Assembly: GCA_041389525.1 (NCBI GenBank)
Contig: JAWKRR010000029.1
Location: 1 to 64,000, forward strand
Direction: 5' to 3'
DNA: 64,000 bases
Source: JACKFB01 sp041389525
Lineage (GTDB): Bacteria; Myxococcota_A; UBA9042; PHBI01; JACKFB01
The position numbers and the translations under genes were made by a program. Shown one piece after another: positions 41,783 to 51,933 of the stretch. Numbering within the stretch: position 1 is the stretch's first letter; each line of letters starts with the position of its first letter. The notes beneath the pieces were generated by a model. It saw nothing but the letters and a program-made list of their open reading frames with translations. It was not told the DNA's origin and made no database searches.

Positions 41783-43072
41783 TCAGACCTCCGCGCGGGG
41801 CTCGCCGGCCAGTCGGGCGGCGCGGGCTGCCCAGCGCGGCACCTCGCTCGCGACCGCTGGGTAGCGCGAGTACCACGCCCGCGTCAGCTCCATGCGGGCG
41901 ACCACTGGCGCGAGGCCGGCGGCGGCGCGGGGAGCGCGTGCTGCGGCGCGCAGCGTGCGGGCGAGCGTGCGCGGGCCGAGGGTCGGTGACTCTTGGTCCA
42001 GGCCCGCCCGCGCCAGCTCCGGGTCGAGCAACCCTGCCTCCATGAGCCGCGCCGTGTCCTCGACGGTGCGCTCCTGGGAGAAGCGGCGAAACACGTCGTA
42101 GCTGGCGAAGAGCCCGCCCCAGCGGCGCATCCACCGGACGCCGTACGCCTCCGGACCGCCGCCGTCGGCCAGCGCCTGCGCCAGCTCGGCCGCGGCGATG
42201 AGCCCCGCGCCGATGCCGGACCCGTGCGCCGAGAAGACCTGGCAGCCTGAGTCCCCCAAGAGCGCGACAGGCCCACGCGCGAGCACATCGGCCGGCCGCC
42301 CCAGCGGGATCGCGCGCGCCCCGCCGAACTCGCGCTCGCCGACCCAGGGCTCTGAGGCCACGAAGCGGTCGAGAATCGCCCGCCCCGACGGATATCCGAG
42401 CGCCGGGATGCTGCCCGTGAGGATGGAGACCTGCGCGTCGCTGGCGCGCACGTTGATGATGGAGAACCCGCCATCCAGGCTTGAGAAGACCGCCGTCTCG
42501 CCCCACGCGACGCCGTGGCGCGCGTAGAAGGCTCGGGCTGCCGCCGGGTCAAGCACCGCGCGCACCTCTTGGGCGGCCGCGCAGATGTCGGTGCGCGCGG
42601 GTCCCGGGCCTGGCAGCAGCTTGGCGCCGCCGAGGCCTGACGCGTCCACGAAGAAGCGCGCGCGCACGGCACCCGCGCTGGTCTCGAGCGTGTCGCCGTG
42701 GAGCGCGCCCACGGTCACGCCGCCCTCGAGCCGCGCGCCGCTGTCTCGCGCCAGCGCCTGCAGACGCGCGGTGAGGGCGCGCATGTCCACCTCGAGCACG
42801 CCGTGCGCGGGGATGCGTACCCGATGGGGCCCCATGCCGGCGATGAGGTTCATGGCGTGGCCTGAGCCCCGCAGCTCGGCGCCCCGCGGACGCTCGAACC
42901 CCGCGCGGTCAAAACACCAGCCCGGCACGCCGTTTACCCAGCGCGCGCCTGCCTCTTCGAGGTCGCGCCGCTCCAGGACCCGCACGCTCAGCCCGCGCCG
43001 CGCACACAGCGCCGCGGCCGCCGCCCCCGCCGTCCCCGCGCCCACAATCGCGACGTCCACCCGCTCGGTCAC
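41783..43072 (-). CDS. FAD-dependent oxidoreductase (geranylgeranyl reductase-like)
   Basis: A 429-residue flavoprotein with an N-terminal dinucleotide-binding fold (VAIVGAGTAGAAAAALCARRG) and the second FAD motif GPVALLGDSGCQVFSAHGSGIG in the middle, the arrangement of the geranylgeranyl-reductase/halogenase-related superfamily. The substrate is not deducible. Two starts are possible: ATG at 43087, or GTG at 43072, which has an excellent GGGGAGGGAG directly upstream. The latter is preferred, and the ATG codon itself falls at the edge of that ribosome site. The gene is divergent from phoB (128 bases between starts) and is not obviously part of the phosphate regulon. Confidence 0.8.
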   Translation of the reverse strand: MTERVDVAIVGAGTAGAAAAALCARRGLSVRVLERRDLEEAGARWVNGVPGWCFDRAGFERPRGAELRGSGHAMNLIAGMGPHRVRIPAHGVLEVDMRALTARLQALARDSGARLEGGVTVGALHGDTLETSAGAVRARFFVDASGLGGAKLLPGPGPARTDICAAAQEVRAVLDPAAARAFYARHGVAWGETAVFSSLDGGFSIINVRASDAQVSILTGSIPALGYPSGRAILDRFVASEPWVGEREFGGARAIPLGRPADVLARGPVALLGDSGCQVFSAHGSGIGAGLIAAAELAQALADGGGPEAYGVRWMRRWGGLFASYDVFRRFSQERTVEDTARLMEAGLLDPELARAGLDQESPTLGPRTLARTLRAAARAPRAAAGLAPVVARMELTRAWYSRYPAVASEVPRWAARAARLAGEPRAEV

Positions 43073-43200
43073 GGTCTCCCTCCCCATCGGAAAGCCACGC
43101 CGGGCATACCACGCGGCGGCCGATCTCGCGCCGGGCGCGAACGCATCGACCAAACCCCGAGAGCCTTGCGCGGCGCGCGGCGGGGCGTTACACCACCCCC

Positions 43201-43911
43201 ATGGCGCGACGCGTACTGCTCATCGAGGACGAATCGGATCTCGTCGAGACCGTGTCCTGGGCTCTGACCCGCGAGGGCTACACGGTCGACTCCACCGGTC
43301 TGGGCGCCGAAGGCCTCGCGCGCGCCCTGCGCCAGCCGCGCCCCGACATCATCTTGCTCGACCTCATGCTGCCGGACATCGCAGGCACCGAGGTCGCCCG
43401 CCAGCTGCGCAGCGACCCACGGACGCGTGAGACCCCGCTCATCATGGTGACCGCCCGCGCCGAGGAGATCGACCGCGTGGTGGGCTTCGAGCTGGGCTGC
43501 GACGACTACATGACCAAGCCCTTCAGCATGCGCGAGCTGGCCCTGCGGATGCGCGCGGTGCTGCGGCGCGCCGCCCCCGCCCACGCGCCCCACGCCGAAT
43601 CCGACCTCCAGGGCTTCGGCGTCCTGCGCATCGACGCCCCAGGGCACCGAGTCTGGGTCGCCGACGAGGAGATCGCCCTCACCGCGCTTGAGTTTCGCCT
43701 CCTGACCACCCTGTTCGACCGCCGCGGTCGGGTGCAGACGCGCGAGGTCTTGCTCAGCGACGTCTGGGGCATGAACCCCGACCTCACGACCCGCACGGTG
43801 GACACGCACGTGAAGCGACTGCGCGAGAAGTTGGGGGAGGCCGCCGCCTACGTCGAGACCGTGCGCGGCGTCGGCTATCGCTTTCAGGACCGCGTGGACG
43901 ACGGCACGTGA
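43201..43911 (+). CDS. phoB: phosphate regulon response regulator PhoB
   Basis: A 236-residue OmpR-family regulator. The receiver domain has the acidic pocket (ED at 9-10), phosphoacceptor Asp54 (ILLDLMLP), Thr in MVTARA and Lys in TKPF. The winged-helix domain begins at about residue 135 and contains LTALEFRLLTTLFDRRGRV and the recognition-helix TVDTHVKRLREKLG. It is the first gene of the Pho cluster and overlaps the sensor gene by four bases. Assignment as PhoB rather than another OmpR regulator rests on the cluster: histidine kinase, porin, pstSCAB and phoU follow. It should bind the Pho boxes described below. Confidence 0.9.
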   Translation: MARRVLLIEDESDLVETVSWALTREGYTVDSTGLGAEGLARALRQPRPDIILLDLMLPDIAGTEVARQLRSDPRTRETPLIMVTARAEEIDRVVGFELGCDDYMTKPFSMRELALRMRAVLRRAAPAHAPHAESDLQGFGVLRIDAPGHRVWVADEEIALTALEFRLLTTLFDRRGRVQTREVLLSDVWGMNPDLTTRTVDTHVKRLREKLGEAAAYVETVRGVGYRFQDRVDDGT

Positions 43912-45665
43912 CCGGCGCGCCGGGCCGCCGATTCGGCATCCGCGGGCGGGTCTTCGTGGCCGCGACCCTGCTCTCGGTGATCGTGCTGGCGGCCGCCGGT
44001 CTTGTGGCCGGGCCCTCCCTGGAGGCCTGGATGCTCGAGCGGGCGCGGGCCGAACTCGAGGCCACCGCGCGGTTGGCCGCGTCGGCCCTGGAGGAGCCGG
44101 CGATCGTCGGCATGACCGCGCGGGTCGCCGCCTTAGCGGCCGCGGCCGACGCGCGGCTGACCGTCGTCGACACAGAGCGCGCGATCCTGGCCGATTCGGG
44201 GGGCGAGGTCGGGCTCTCCTCGGCCGCATCCGAGGTCTCGGGCGCGCTGCAGGGGCAGATCACGTCCGCGCGCCGCCCCAGCGCGCTCACCGGCGAGGAC
44301 ACGCTCTTCGTGGCGGTCCCGTGGCACAGCCAGACCCACTCCGGGGCCGTCCGCGCCTCGCGCTCACTCAGCTCCGACGACCCCGCCCACGCGCTGCTGC
44401 GGCGGGCGTTGTGGGGCGCCGCGGGCTTCGGCGTGCTCGCCGCCGCGCTCCTCGGCGCCCTGGCCGCGTTCAGCTTCGGGCGCTGGCTCGAGTCCCTGGT
44501 CACCGGCGTCCGCGCAGCCATCGCGAGTGCGGGCGGCGCCAACGCCGGCGAGCGCGTCCCCGTCGAGGGCCTCGCGGGCTCCGTCGGCCGCCTCGCCCGC
44601 GAGCTCGAGCGCAGCGTGTCCCGTCTCGCCCAAGAACGGCGCGGCCAGGAGGCCGTCCTCGACGCGCTCGACGAGGCCGTCCTCGCCCTCGGCGCCGACG
44701 GCCGTCTCACCATGGCGAACGCCGCCGCCGCCGCCCTCCTCGAGCTGCCCGCCGACGCCATCGGCCGCCCCCTCGTCGAGCTGGTCCGCACCCCTCCCCT
44801 CATCGAGCTCGTCCGCCGCGTCTCCACCGGCGCCCCCGAGACCATCGCCTGCCGCCTCATCGGCGCCCGCCAGCGCGACGTCACAGCCCACGCCGCCCCC
44901 CTCGCCGCGCCCGGCGGCGTCGTCTTGGCGCTCCGCGACGTCACCGAGCTGCGCCGCCTCGAAGGGATCCGCCGCGATTTCGTAGCCAACGTCTCCCACG
45001 AGATGCGCACGCCCATCACGGTCATCCGCGCCAACGCCGAGACCCTGCTGGACGGCGCCCTGGACGACCCCGCGGCCGCCCGCAACTTCACCGCCGCCAT
45101 CGGCCGCCAATCCGAGCGCCTCGAAAACCTCGTCACCGACCTGCTCGAGCTCGCGCGCATCGAGGCCGGCCGCCTCGACCTCGAGCCCACCTCCCTGGTC
45201 GTCGCCGACCTCGTCCGCCGCGTCGTCGACGCCCTCGCCCCCACCGCCGAACGCCGCGAACACGTCATCGAGATCGACGTCCCCCAGGAACTTCGCCTCG
45301 TGGCCGACCCGCGCCTGCTGGACCGCGTCCTGGGCAACCTGCTGCAGAACGCCATCAACTACACGCCGGCCGACGGCCGCATCACCGTCCGCGCCTCCCG
45401 CGAGGGCCAGCACGTCCGCGTCGAGGTCGCCGACGACGGCCCCGGGATCCCGCTGCGCCACCGCGCCCGCATCTTCGAGCGCTTCTACCGCGTCGACCCC
45501 GGCCGCTCGCGCGAGATGGGCGGCACCGGCCTCGGCCTCGCCATCGTCAAGCACCTCGTCAACGCCATGTCCGGCACCGTGGGCGTCCGCTCCGCCGAGC
45601 GCTCCCACCCCACGCGCCCGGGCGCCGTCTTCTGGTTCGACCTCCCCGCGTCCCCGCCCGGCTGA
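43908..45665 (+). CDS. phoR: phosphate-sensing histidine kinase PhoR
   Basis: A 585-residue membrane histidine kinase. Two hydrophobic helices (about 14-38 and 165-190) flank a short periplasmic/extracellular domain. A PAS-like segment follows (AVLDALDEAVLALGADGRLTM), then the H-box FVANVSHEMRTP, N-box NLLQNAINYTP and G-boxes VADDGPGIP and GGTGLGLAIV. It phosphorylates PhoB in phosphate starvation. The GTG start at 43908 overlaps the phoB stop (GTGA), so the two are translationally coupled. The external domain is larger than in E. coli PhoR, as in many non-enteric PhoR proteins. Confidence 0.9.
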   Translation: MTGAPGRRFGIRGRVFVAATLLSVIVLAAAGLVAGPSLEAWMLERARAELEATARLAASALEEPAIVGMTARVAALAAAADARLTVVDTERAILADSGGEVGLSSAASEVSGALQGQITSARRPSALTGEDTLFVAVPWHSQTHSGAVRASRSLSSDDPAHALLRRALWGAAGFGVLAAALLGALAAFSFGRWLESLVTGVRAAIASAGGANAGERVPVEGLAGSVGRLARELERSVSRLAQERRGQEAVLDALDEAVLALGADGRLTMANAAAAALLELPADAIGRPLVELVRTPPLIELVRRVSTGAPETIACRLIGARQRDVTAHAAPLAAPGGVVLALRDVTELRRLEGIRRDFVANVSHEMRTPITVIRANAETLLDGALDDPAAARNFTAAIGRQSERLENLVTDLLELARIEAGRLDLEPTSLVVADLVRRVVDALAPTAERREHVIEIDVPQELRLVADPRLLDRVLGNLLQNAINYTPADGRITVRASREGQHVRVEVADDGPGIPLRHRARIFERFYRVDPGRSREMGGTGLGLAIVKHLVNAMSGTVGVRSAERSHPTRPGAVFWFDLPASPPG

Positions 45666-45764
45666 GCGCGCCAGCCCGCCTCGTGGCCCATCGCGCCGCC
45701 GCGTGGCCCGCCCCGGCGCCCCTCGCGCCCCCCTCACCGCCGAGTTTTCGGTGAAGGCACCGAG

Positions 45765-45782
45765 GCGTCACCTGGCTGTCAC
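45765..45782 (+). promoter_or_regulatory. Pho box upstream of the porin gene
   Basis: GCGTCAC, CTGG, CTGTCAC: two seven-base direct repeats with a four-base spacer, the arrangement of E. coli-type Pho boxes (consensus CTGTCAT-N4-CTGTCAT). It lies about 47 bases before the porin start. The spacing of 11 bases between repeat starts is exact. PhoB binding is inferred. Confidence 0.75.
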
Positions 45783-45828
45783 CTCGGGCATGCATGGTGC
45801 GCCTCGTACTCTCTCACTGAGGAAACCC

Positions 45829-46962
45829 ATGACTCTTCGCGCGACCGTCATCGCCGTCGGCCTCTGTCTGCTGACACCGCAGATCCACGCGGCCGAACCC
45901 ACCACCGCCGGCTACGACAAGGGCTTCTTCGTCCGCAGCGCGGACAGCCGCTACCAACTCAAGCTCGGCGCCCGCGTCCAAGTGCGCCACGAGCTGACAG
46001 TCCCCGATTCCGGCGACACCACCTCGGCGTTCTCCATCCCGCGGGCCCGCCTGAAGCTCTCCGGCAACGTCTTCACCGAGGCGCTCGCCTACAAGTTCGA
46101 AGCCGACTTCGGAAAGGGCCAGGTCGCGCTGAAGGACTTCTTCGGCGACTACGCAGTCATCGACGGGTTCCACGTCCGCGCCGGTCAGTTCAAGCGGCCC
46201 TTCTCCCGCCAGGAGATCACTTCCAGCGGCAAACACATCTTCTCCGACCTCGCGCTCACCGGAGACGCCTTCGGGGCCGGGCGCGATCTCGGGCTGATGC
46301 TTCACAACGACTATGAGCGCTCGCCCACCTTCGAATGGGCGGTCGCGCTGATGAACGGCACCGGCGACAAGGGGCTGCTGAGCGGCGACGTGCAGGTGGA
46401 CCTGGCGGATGGCGAGGGCGAGATCACCTCCGGCAAGTTCTCGAACGTGCCCACGACCTTCCGGCCCCAGCTCGTGCTGCGCCTCGGCTACAACCACGGC
46501 AAGCTCGCGGGCTACTCCGAAGGCGACCTGGAGGGCGGCCCGCTGCGCTTCGGCGTGGGCGGCGGCGTCAAGCTGACCTTCGATTCCGACAACGCACACC
46601 AGGGAAACATCGCCGCGAACGTCGACTTCGTGCTGAAGGTGCAAGGGTTCGCGTTGGACGGCGCCTTCTATCTGATGAGCGCCCAGGACGGCGGGGCCTT
46701 CACCGACCAGAGCCTCGCGTCCACCGGCGTCCACGCCCAGGCCAGCTACCTCATCGCGGGCCACGTGATGCCGCTGCTGCGCTACGCCCGCGTGATGCCC
46801 GACGGGGGCCTCGACCGCGACGAGCTGGCGGTCGGCGTCACCGGATTCCTCTACGGCCACAACGTGAAGCTCACCGTCGAGGCCGCGCGGCTCGGCACGG
46901 AGACCGCCGCCGGCACCGACGCCGACTGGCGGGTGCGCACCCAGGTACAAGTTGGGTTCTGA
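45829..46962 (+). CDS. phosphate-selective porin (OprO/OprP type)
   Basis: A 377-residue outer-membrane beta-barrel protein with a signal peptide (cleavage near IHAA). The mature part has the OprO/OprP features GFFVRSADSRYQLKLGARVQVRH, IPRARLKLSGNVF, and a C-terminal aromatic residue after alternating strands (VRTQVQVGF). Such porins pass phosphate or polyphosphate. The ATG at 45829 follows TGAGGA. It carries a Pho box upstream and lies between phoR and pstS, which strongly supports phosphate-controlled expression. Confidence 0.87.
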   Translation: MTLRATVIAVGLCLLTPQIHAAEPTTAGYDKGFFVRSADSRYQLKLGARVQVRHELTVPDSGDTTSAFSIPRARLKLSGNVFTEALAYKFEADFGKGQVALKDFFGDYAVIDGFHVRAGQFKRPFSRQEITSSGKHIFSDLALTGDAFGAGRDLGLMLHNDYERSPTFEWAVALMNGTGDKGLLSGDVQVDLADGEGEITSGKFSNVPTTFRPQLVLRLGYNHGKLAGYSEGDLEGGPLRFGVGGGVKLTFDSDNAHQGNIAANVDFVLKVQGFALDGAFYLMSAQDGGAFTDQSLASTGVHAQASYLIAGHVMPLLRYARVMPDGGLDRDELAVGVTGFLYGHNVKLTVEAARLGTETAAGTDADWRVRTQVQVGF

Positions 46963-47000
46963 CCTCCCCGCGTTGAACTTTCCACACGGCCCCGCCCAAA

Positions 47001-47029
47001 GCGTCGCCTGTCTGTCACAGAACCGTCAC
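47001..47029 (+). promoter_or_regulatory. extended Pho box upstream of pstS
   Basis: Three seven-base units spaced by four bases: GCGTCGC (47001), CTGTCAC (47012) and CCGTCAC (47023). The last two are near-perfect matches to the Pho box consensus. They lie 43-71 bases before the pstS start, in the expected place for PhoB-dependent activation. Confidence 0.85.
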
Positions 47030-47071
47030 ATCACAAGCGCATGTTGCGCCCGAACTCGGAGATGCTTCCCC

Positions 47072-48090
<1,019 letters not shown>

Positions 48091-48094
<4 letters not shown>

Positions 48095-49005
48095 CACCGA
48101 CGACCGAGACCGCGCGGTCCATCCAGGGCCGCGCGACGCCGCTCAGCGAACGGGGCATCCGCGCCTTCATGTTCGGCTGCGCGGCCGTCTCAATCCTCAC
48201 GACCGCCGGCATCATCCTCGTGCTCGCCTTCGAGACCTTCGAGTTCTTCAGCGAGGTCGGCGTCGGCGCCTTCCTCTTCGACACCGAGTGGACGCCGCTC
48301 TTCGCCGACAAGCACTTCGGCATCTGGCCGCTCATCGCGGGCACCATGCTGACCACCGGCATCGCGGCGTCCGTCGCCATCCCCTTCGGACTGCTCGCCG
48401 CCATCTACCTGTCCGAGTTCGCCACCTTCCGCGCCCGCGCGACGCTGAAGCCCATGCTCGAGGTCCTGGCCGGCGTCCCCACCATCGTCTACGGCTACTT
48501 CGCGCTGGTCTTCGTCACCCCGGCCCTCCAAGCCGTCATCCCCGGCCTCGCCGGCTTCAACGCGCTAAGCCCCGGCCTCGTCATGGGCATCATGATCATC
48601 CCCATGGTCAGCTCGCTCAGCGAAGACGCCCTCCACGCCGTCTCAGACACCCTGCGCGAGGGCGCCTACGCCCTGGGCGCCCGCCGCCTCCCCACCATCT
48701 TCCGCGTCGTCCTCCCCGCCGCCATGTCCGGCATCGCCGCCTCCCTGGTCCTCGCCATCTCCCGCGCCATCGGCGAGACCATGATCGTCGCCATCGCCGC
48801 CGGCCAGCAGCCCCGCCTCACCCTCGACCCCCGCGTCCCCGTCGAGACCATGACCGCCTACATCGTCCAGGTCTCCATGGGCGACACCCCGGCCGGCACC
48901 CTCGAATACCGCACCATCTTCGCGGTCGGCACGACGCTGTTCCTCTTCACCTTCGTGATGAACATCTTCGGCCAGCGCCTCGCCCGCCGCTTCGGGAGGA
49001 GCTGA
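48091..49005 (+). CDS. pstC: phosphate ABC transporter permease PstC
   Basis: A 304-residue inner-membrane permease with about six transmembrane segments. The binding-protein-dependent permease loop that contacts PstB is seen as EGAYALGARRLPTIFRVVLPAAMSGI. It starts with GTG at 48091, overlapping the pstS stop (GTGA). Typical PstC features include GVPTIVYGYFAL and SRAIGETMIVAIAAG. It forms a heterodimer with PstA. Confidence 0.95.
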
Positions 49006-49008
49006 CCC

Positions 49009-49887
49009 ATGGCCGCCAGCCTCTCCGACGGCCGCTCGTCAGGCTCCACCCGCCCCCGCGCCGAGACCCTCTTCCGCGCCCTCTGCCTCGCCGCGGTCAT
49101 CATCCCGCTGCTCTTGCTGGCCGTCCTCGTCGGCGACGTCCTCATCCGCGGCCTCGGCCGCCTCGACTGGGCCTTCATCACCAGCCTCCCCTCCCGCAGA
49201 GCCGACCTCGCCGGCATCCTCCCCGCCCTCGTCGGCAGCCTCTACCTCGTCACCCTGACCAGCCTCATCGCCGTCCCCATCGGCGTCGGCTGCGCCATCT
49301 ACCTCGAGGAATACGGCCACGACAGCCGCATCGCCCGCATCATCGAGCTCAACATCGCCAACCTCGCCGGCGTCCCCTCGGTCATCTACGGCCTCCTGGG
49401 CCTCGAGATCTTCGTCCGCGTCCTCAACATGGACCGCAGCCTCCTCGCCGGCGCCTGCACGCTCTCGCTGCTCGTCCTCCCCATCGTCATCCTCTCCTCG
49501 CGCGAAGCCCTCCGCACCGTCCCCAAGGGCCTGCGCGAAGGCGCCTACGCCCTCGGCGCCACCCACTGGCAGAGCATCCGCCGCGTCGTCCTCCCCATGG
49601 CCCTCCCCGGCATCCTCACCGGCACCATCCTCGCCATCTCCCGCGCCATCGGCGAGACCGCGCCCCTCATCGTCGTGGGCGCCCTCGCCTACGTCACCTT
49701 CCTCCCCGAAAGCCCCATGTCCCCCTTCACCGCCCTGCCCATCCAGATCTTCAACTGGGTGTCGCGCCCCCAAGAGGCCTTCCTCATCAACGCCGCCGCC
49801 GGTATCGTCGTGTTGCTCGTGACCCTGCTCACGCTCAACTCCTTGGCGGTCGGCATCCGCAATCGCTTCCAGCGTCGCCTGCGATGA
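49009..49887 (+). CDS. pstA: phosphate ABC transporter permease PstA
   Basis: A 292-residue permease with about six membrane helices, starting three bases after the pstC stop. The coupling loop is EGAYALGATHWQSIRRVVLPMALPGI and the pore-side motif is SRAIGETAPLIVVGA. It pairs with PstC. The ATG at 49009 follows GGGAGGAGC at the end of pstC. A conserved LAGVPSVIYGLLGL also marks the family. Confidence 0.95.
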   Translation: MAASLSDGRSSGSTRPRAETLFRALCLAAVIIPLLLLAVLVGDVLIRGLGRLDWAFITSLPSRRADLAGILPALVGSLYLVTLTSLIAVPIGVGCAIYLEEYGHDSRIARIIELNIANLAGVPSVIYGLLGLEIFVRVLNMDRSLLAGACTLSLLVLPIVILSSREALRTVPKGLREGAYALGATHWQSIRRVVLPMALPGILTGTILAISRAIGETAPLIVVGALAYVTFLPESPMSPFTALPIQIFNWVSRPQEAFLINAAAGIVVLLVTLLTLNSLAVGIRNRFQRRLR

Positions 49888-49907
49888 GCCGCCCGCCCGG
49901 AGAACCC

Positions 49908-50726
49908 ATGGCCCAGCGAGCCCTGATGGTCGCCCCTTCCGATCCCGCCCAGAAGCCCGTCGCCGACACCCCCTCCAAGTTCGAGGTGTCCGGCCTGCGC
50001 GCCAGCTTCGGCGACAACGTCGTGCTCCGCAGCATCGACATCGCCGTCCCGATGCAGCGCATCACCGCGGTGATCGGGCCCTCGGGCTGTGGCAAATCCA
50101 CGTTCATCCGCTGCCTCAACCGCATGCACGAGCTGGTCCCAAGCGCGCGCGTCTCGGGCACCGTCCTCCTCGACGGCGAGGACATCTACGGCCGCCGCGT
50201 CGACCCAGTGCTGCTGCGCCGCCGCGTCGGCATGGTCTTTCAGAAGCCCAACCCCTTCCCGACCATGTCCATCCGCGACAACGTCCTGGCCGGCCTGCGC
50301 CTCACCGGCGGCCTCGACAAGAGCCGCGCCGACGAGCTCGTCGAGGGTGCGTTGCAACAAGCCGCGCTCTGGGACGAGGTGAAGGATCGCCTCAACGCTC
50401 CAGGCGCCGGACTCTCCGGCGGTCAGCAGCAGCGCCTGTGCATCGCACGCGCCCTCGCGGTCGAGCCCGACGTCATCCTCCTCGACGAGCCCTGCTCGGC
50501 CCTGGACCCCATCTCCACGGCCCGCATCGAGGACCTGCTGACCGTGCTCCGCGAGCGCTACACCATCGTGATGGTGACTCACAACATGCAGCAGGCGGCG
50601 CGCGCCTCCGACCTCACCGCCTTCTTCCTGAGCGGCGAGCTCGTCGAGATCGGCCCGACGACGAAGATCTTCACCCGCCCCGGCGACTCGCGCACAGAAG
50701 ATTACATCACGGGCCGTTTCGGCTAA
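49908..50726 (+). CDS. pstB: phosphate ABC transporter ATP-binding protein PstB
   Basis: A 272-residue ATPase that powers phosphate uptake. Walker A GPSGCGKST, the PstB-characteristic FQKPNPFPTMSI, the signature LSGGQQQRL and Walker B VILLDEPCSALDP are intact. The ATG at 49908 has GGAGAA upstream; an ATG at 49884, which overlaps the pstA stop (ATGA), is an alternative giving eight more residues. Signature order and length fit PstB rather than other ABC ATPases. Confidence 0.96.
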   Translation: MAQRALMVAPSDPAQKPVADTPSKFEVSGLRASFGDNVVLRSIDIAVPMQRITAVIGPSGCGKSTFIRCLNRMHELVPSARVSGTVLLDGEDIYGRRVDPVLLRRRVGMVFQKPNPFPTMSIRDNVLAGLRLTGGLDKSRADELVEGALQQAALWDEVKDRLNAPGAGLSGGQQQRLCIARALAVEPDVILLDEPCSALDPISTARIEDLLTVLRERYTIVMVTHNMQQAARASDLTAFFLSGELVEIGPTTKIFTRPGDSRTEDYITGRFG

Positions 50727-50792
50727 GATTGGCGGGCACGCGGAGACCCCCCGCCTTCCCGTGAAGACCTCCGCAGTTCAAGGAGCAGGGCG

Positions 50793-51470
50793 CTGAATCA
50801 CTCCAACCGCGAATACGAAGCCGAGCTCCAAGAGCTGCGCCAGGCCATCTTGGAGATGGGCGGCCGCATCGAGGAGATGATTCGCGATTGCATGCGCTCG
50901 CTCATCGAGCGCGACTCCGACCTCGCCCGGCGCACTATCGCCGCCGATGCCCAGGTCAACCGCCTGGAGATCGACACCGACGAGCTGTGCCTGCGCATCC
51001 TCGCCCGCCGCCAACCCATGGCCAGCGACCTGCGCTTCATCTCCATCGCGTTCAAGATGGTCACCGACCTCGAGCGCATCGGCGACCTCGCGGTGAACGT
51101 GGCCGAGCGCGCCATCGACCTCAACGCGCAGCCCGAGCTCAAGCCCTACGAAGACACTCAGCGCATGGCCGACATCGTGCGCGAGATGGTCAGCGGCGCC
51201 ATCGAGGCCTTCATCGCCTACGACGCCGAGAGCGCGGCGGCCATCATCGCCCGCGACGACGAGGTGGACGAGCTGTACCACAGCATCTTCCGCGACATCC
51301 TCAGCCTGATGCTCGCGGATCTGAGCGTCGTCGAGCGCGGCATTCACATCCAGAGCACCGCAAAGTTCCTCGAGCGCATCGGCGACCACGCGACGAACCT
51401 GGCCGAGCAGGTCATCTTCATGGCGAAGGGGCGCGACGTCCGCCACGAGGGGAAACTCCCGAAGGGCTGA
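50793..51470 (+). CDS. phoU: phosphate transport regulator PhoU, apparently with a CTG start
   Basis: A 225-residue helical protein of two PhoU domains. It negatively regulates PhoR through PstB and contains the metal-site motifs (VERAIDL and the matching segment in the second half). The family N-terminus aligns with NHSNREYEAELQELRQAILEMG. The only initiation codon for this in-frame segment is CTG at 50793, preceded by AGGAG (50781) at a good distance. The first ATG/GTG/TTG in frame is TTG at 50850, which would remove the first conserved helix. CTG initiation is rare, so this deserves a check. It ends the operon. Confidence 0.88.
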   Translation: MNHSNREYEAELQELRQAILEMGGRIEEMIRDCMRSLIERDSDLARRTIAADAQVNRLEIDTDELCLRILARRQPMASDLRFISIAFKMVTDLERIGDLAVNVAERAIDLNAQPELKPYEDTQRMADIVREMVSGAIEAFIAYDAESAAAIIARDDEVDELYHSIFRDILSLMLADLSVVERGIHIQSTAKFLERIGDHATNLAEQVIFMAKGRDVRHEGKLPKG

Positions 51471-51537
51471 CCCGCCCCGGGTCCGCGGACCCGCTGTCGT
51501 CGCCAGCCGCGACCCGCTCGAGCCCAGCGCCAGCGCC

Positions 51538-51933
51538 AGCTCCGGGCCCGGCAGCTCCGGGCCCGGGCCCGGCAGGGCCCGGAGGCAGGGCCCGGTGTCT
51601 GACCCCCGCACTACGCACTTATCGCCGCCACTAGAGCTCCGGGCCCGGGCCCGGGGGCCCGGCGGGGGGACTACCCCGCACTCGCACTTATCGCCGCCAC
51701 TAGTGCGTAATGCGGGGGTCTGACCCCCGCACTAACGCCGCCGACCGCACTTATCGCCGCCACTAGTGCGTAATGCGGGGGTCAGACACGCCGTCGAGCC
51801 CGCACTTATCGCCGCCACTAGTGCGTAATGCGGGGGTCAGACACGCCGTCGAGCCACTAGTGCGTAGTGCGGGGGTCAGACACGCCGTCGAGCCACTAGT
51901 GCGTAATGCGGGGGTCAGACACGCCGTCGAGCC
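51538..51933. repeat. composite hairpin and tandem repeat array
   Basis: A dense repeat block. At 51538-51592 and 51633-51672 there are runs of the palindrome GGGCCCGGGCCC. A left arm at 51595-51619 (GTGTCTGACCCCCGCACTACGCACT) has an exact reverse complement at 51859-51883 and one-mismatch copies at 51765-51789, 51820-51844 and 51898-51922; a shorter copy begins at 51702. Where arms are adjacent the spacer is usually CGCACTTATCGCCGCC. The last units form a clean 39-base tandem repeat ending in ACGCCGTCGAGCC. TGCGGGGGTC T GACCCCCGCA at 51711-51731 is a tight hairpin. Confidence 0.9.

Noticed and set aside
51680..51933. Possible CRISPR array
   Set aside because: Repeat units are contiguous or separated by near-identical spacers, not unique ones, and include inverted copies; no cas genes are nearby.
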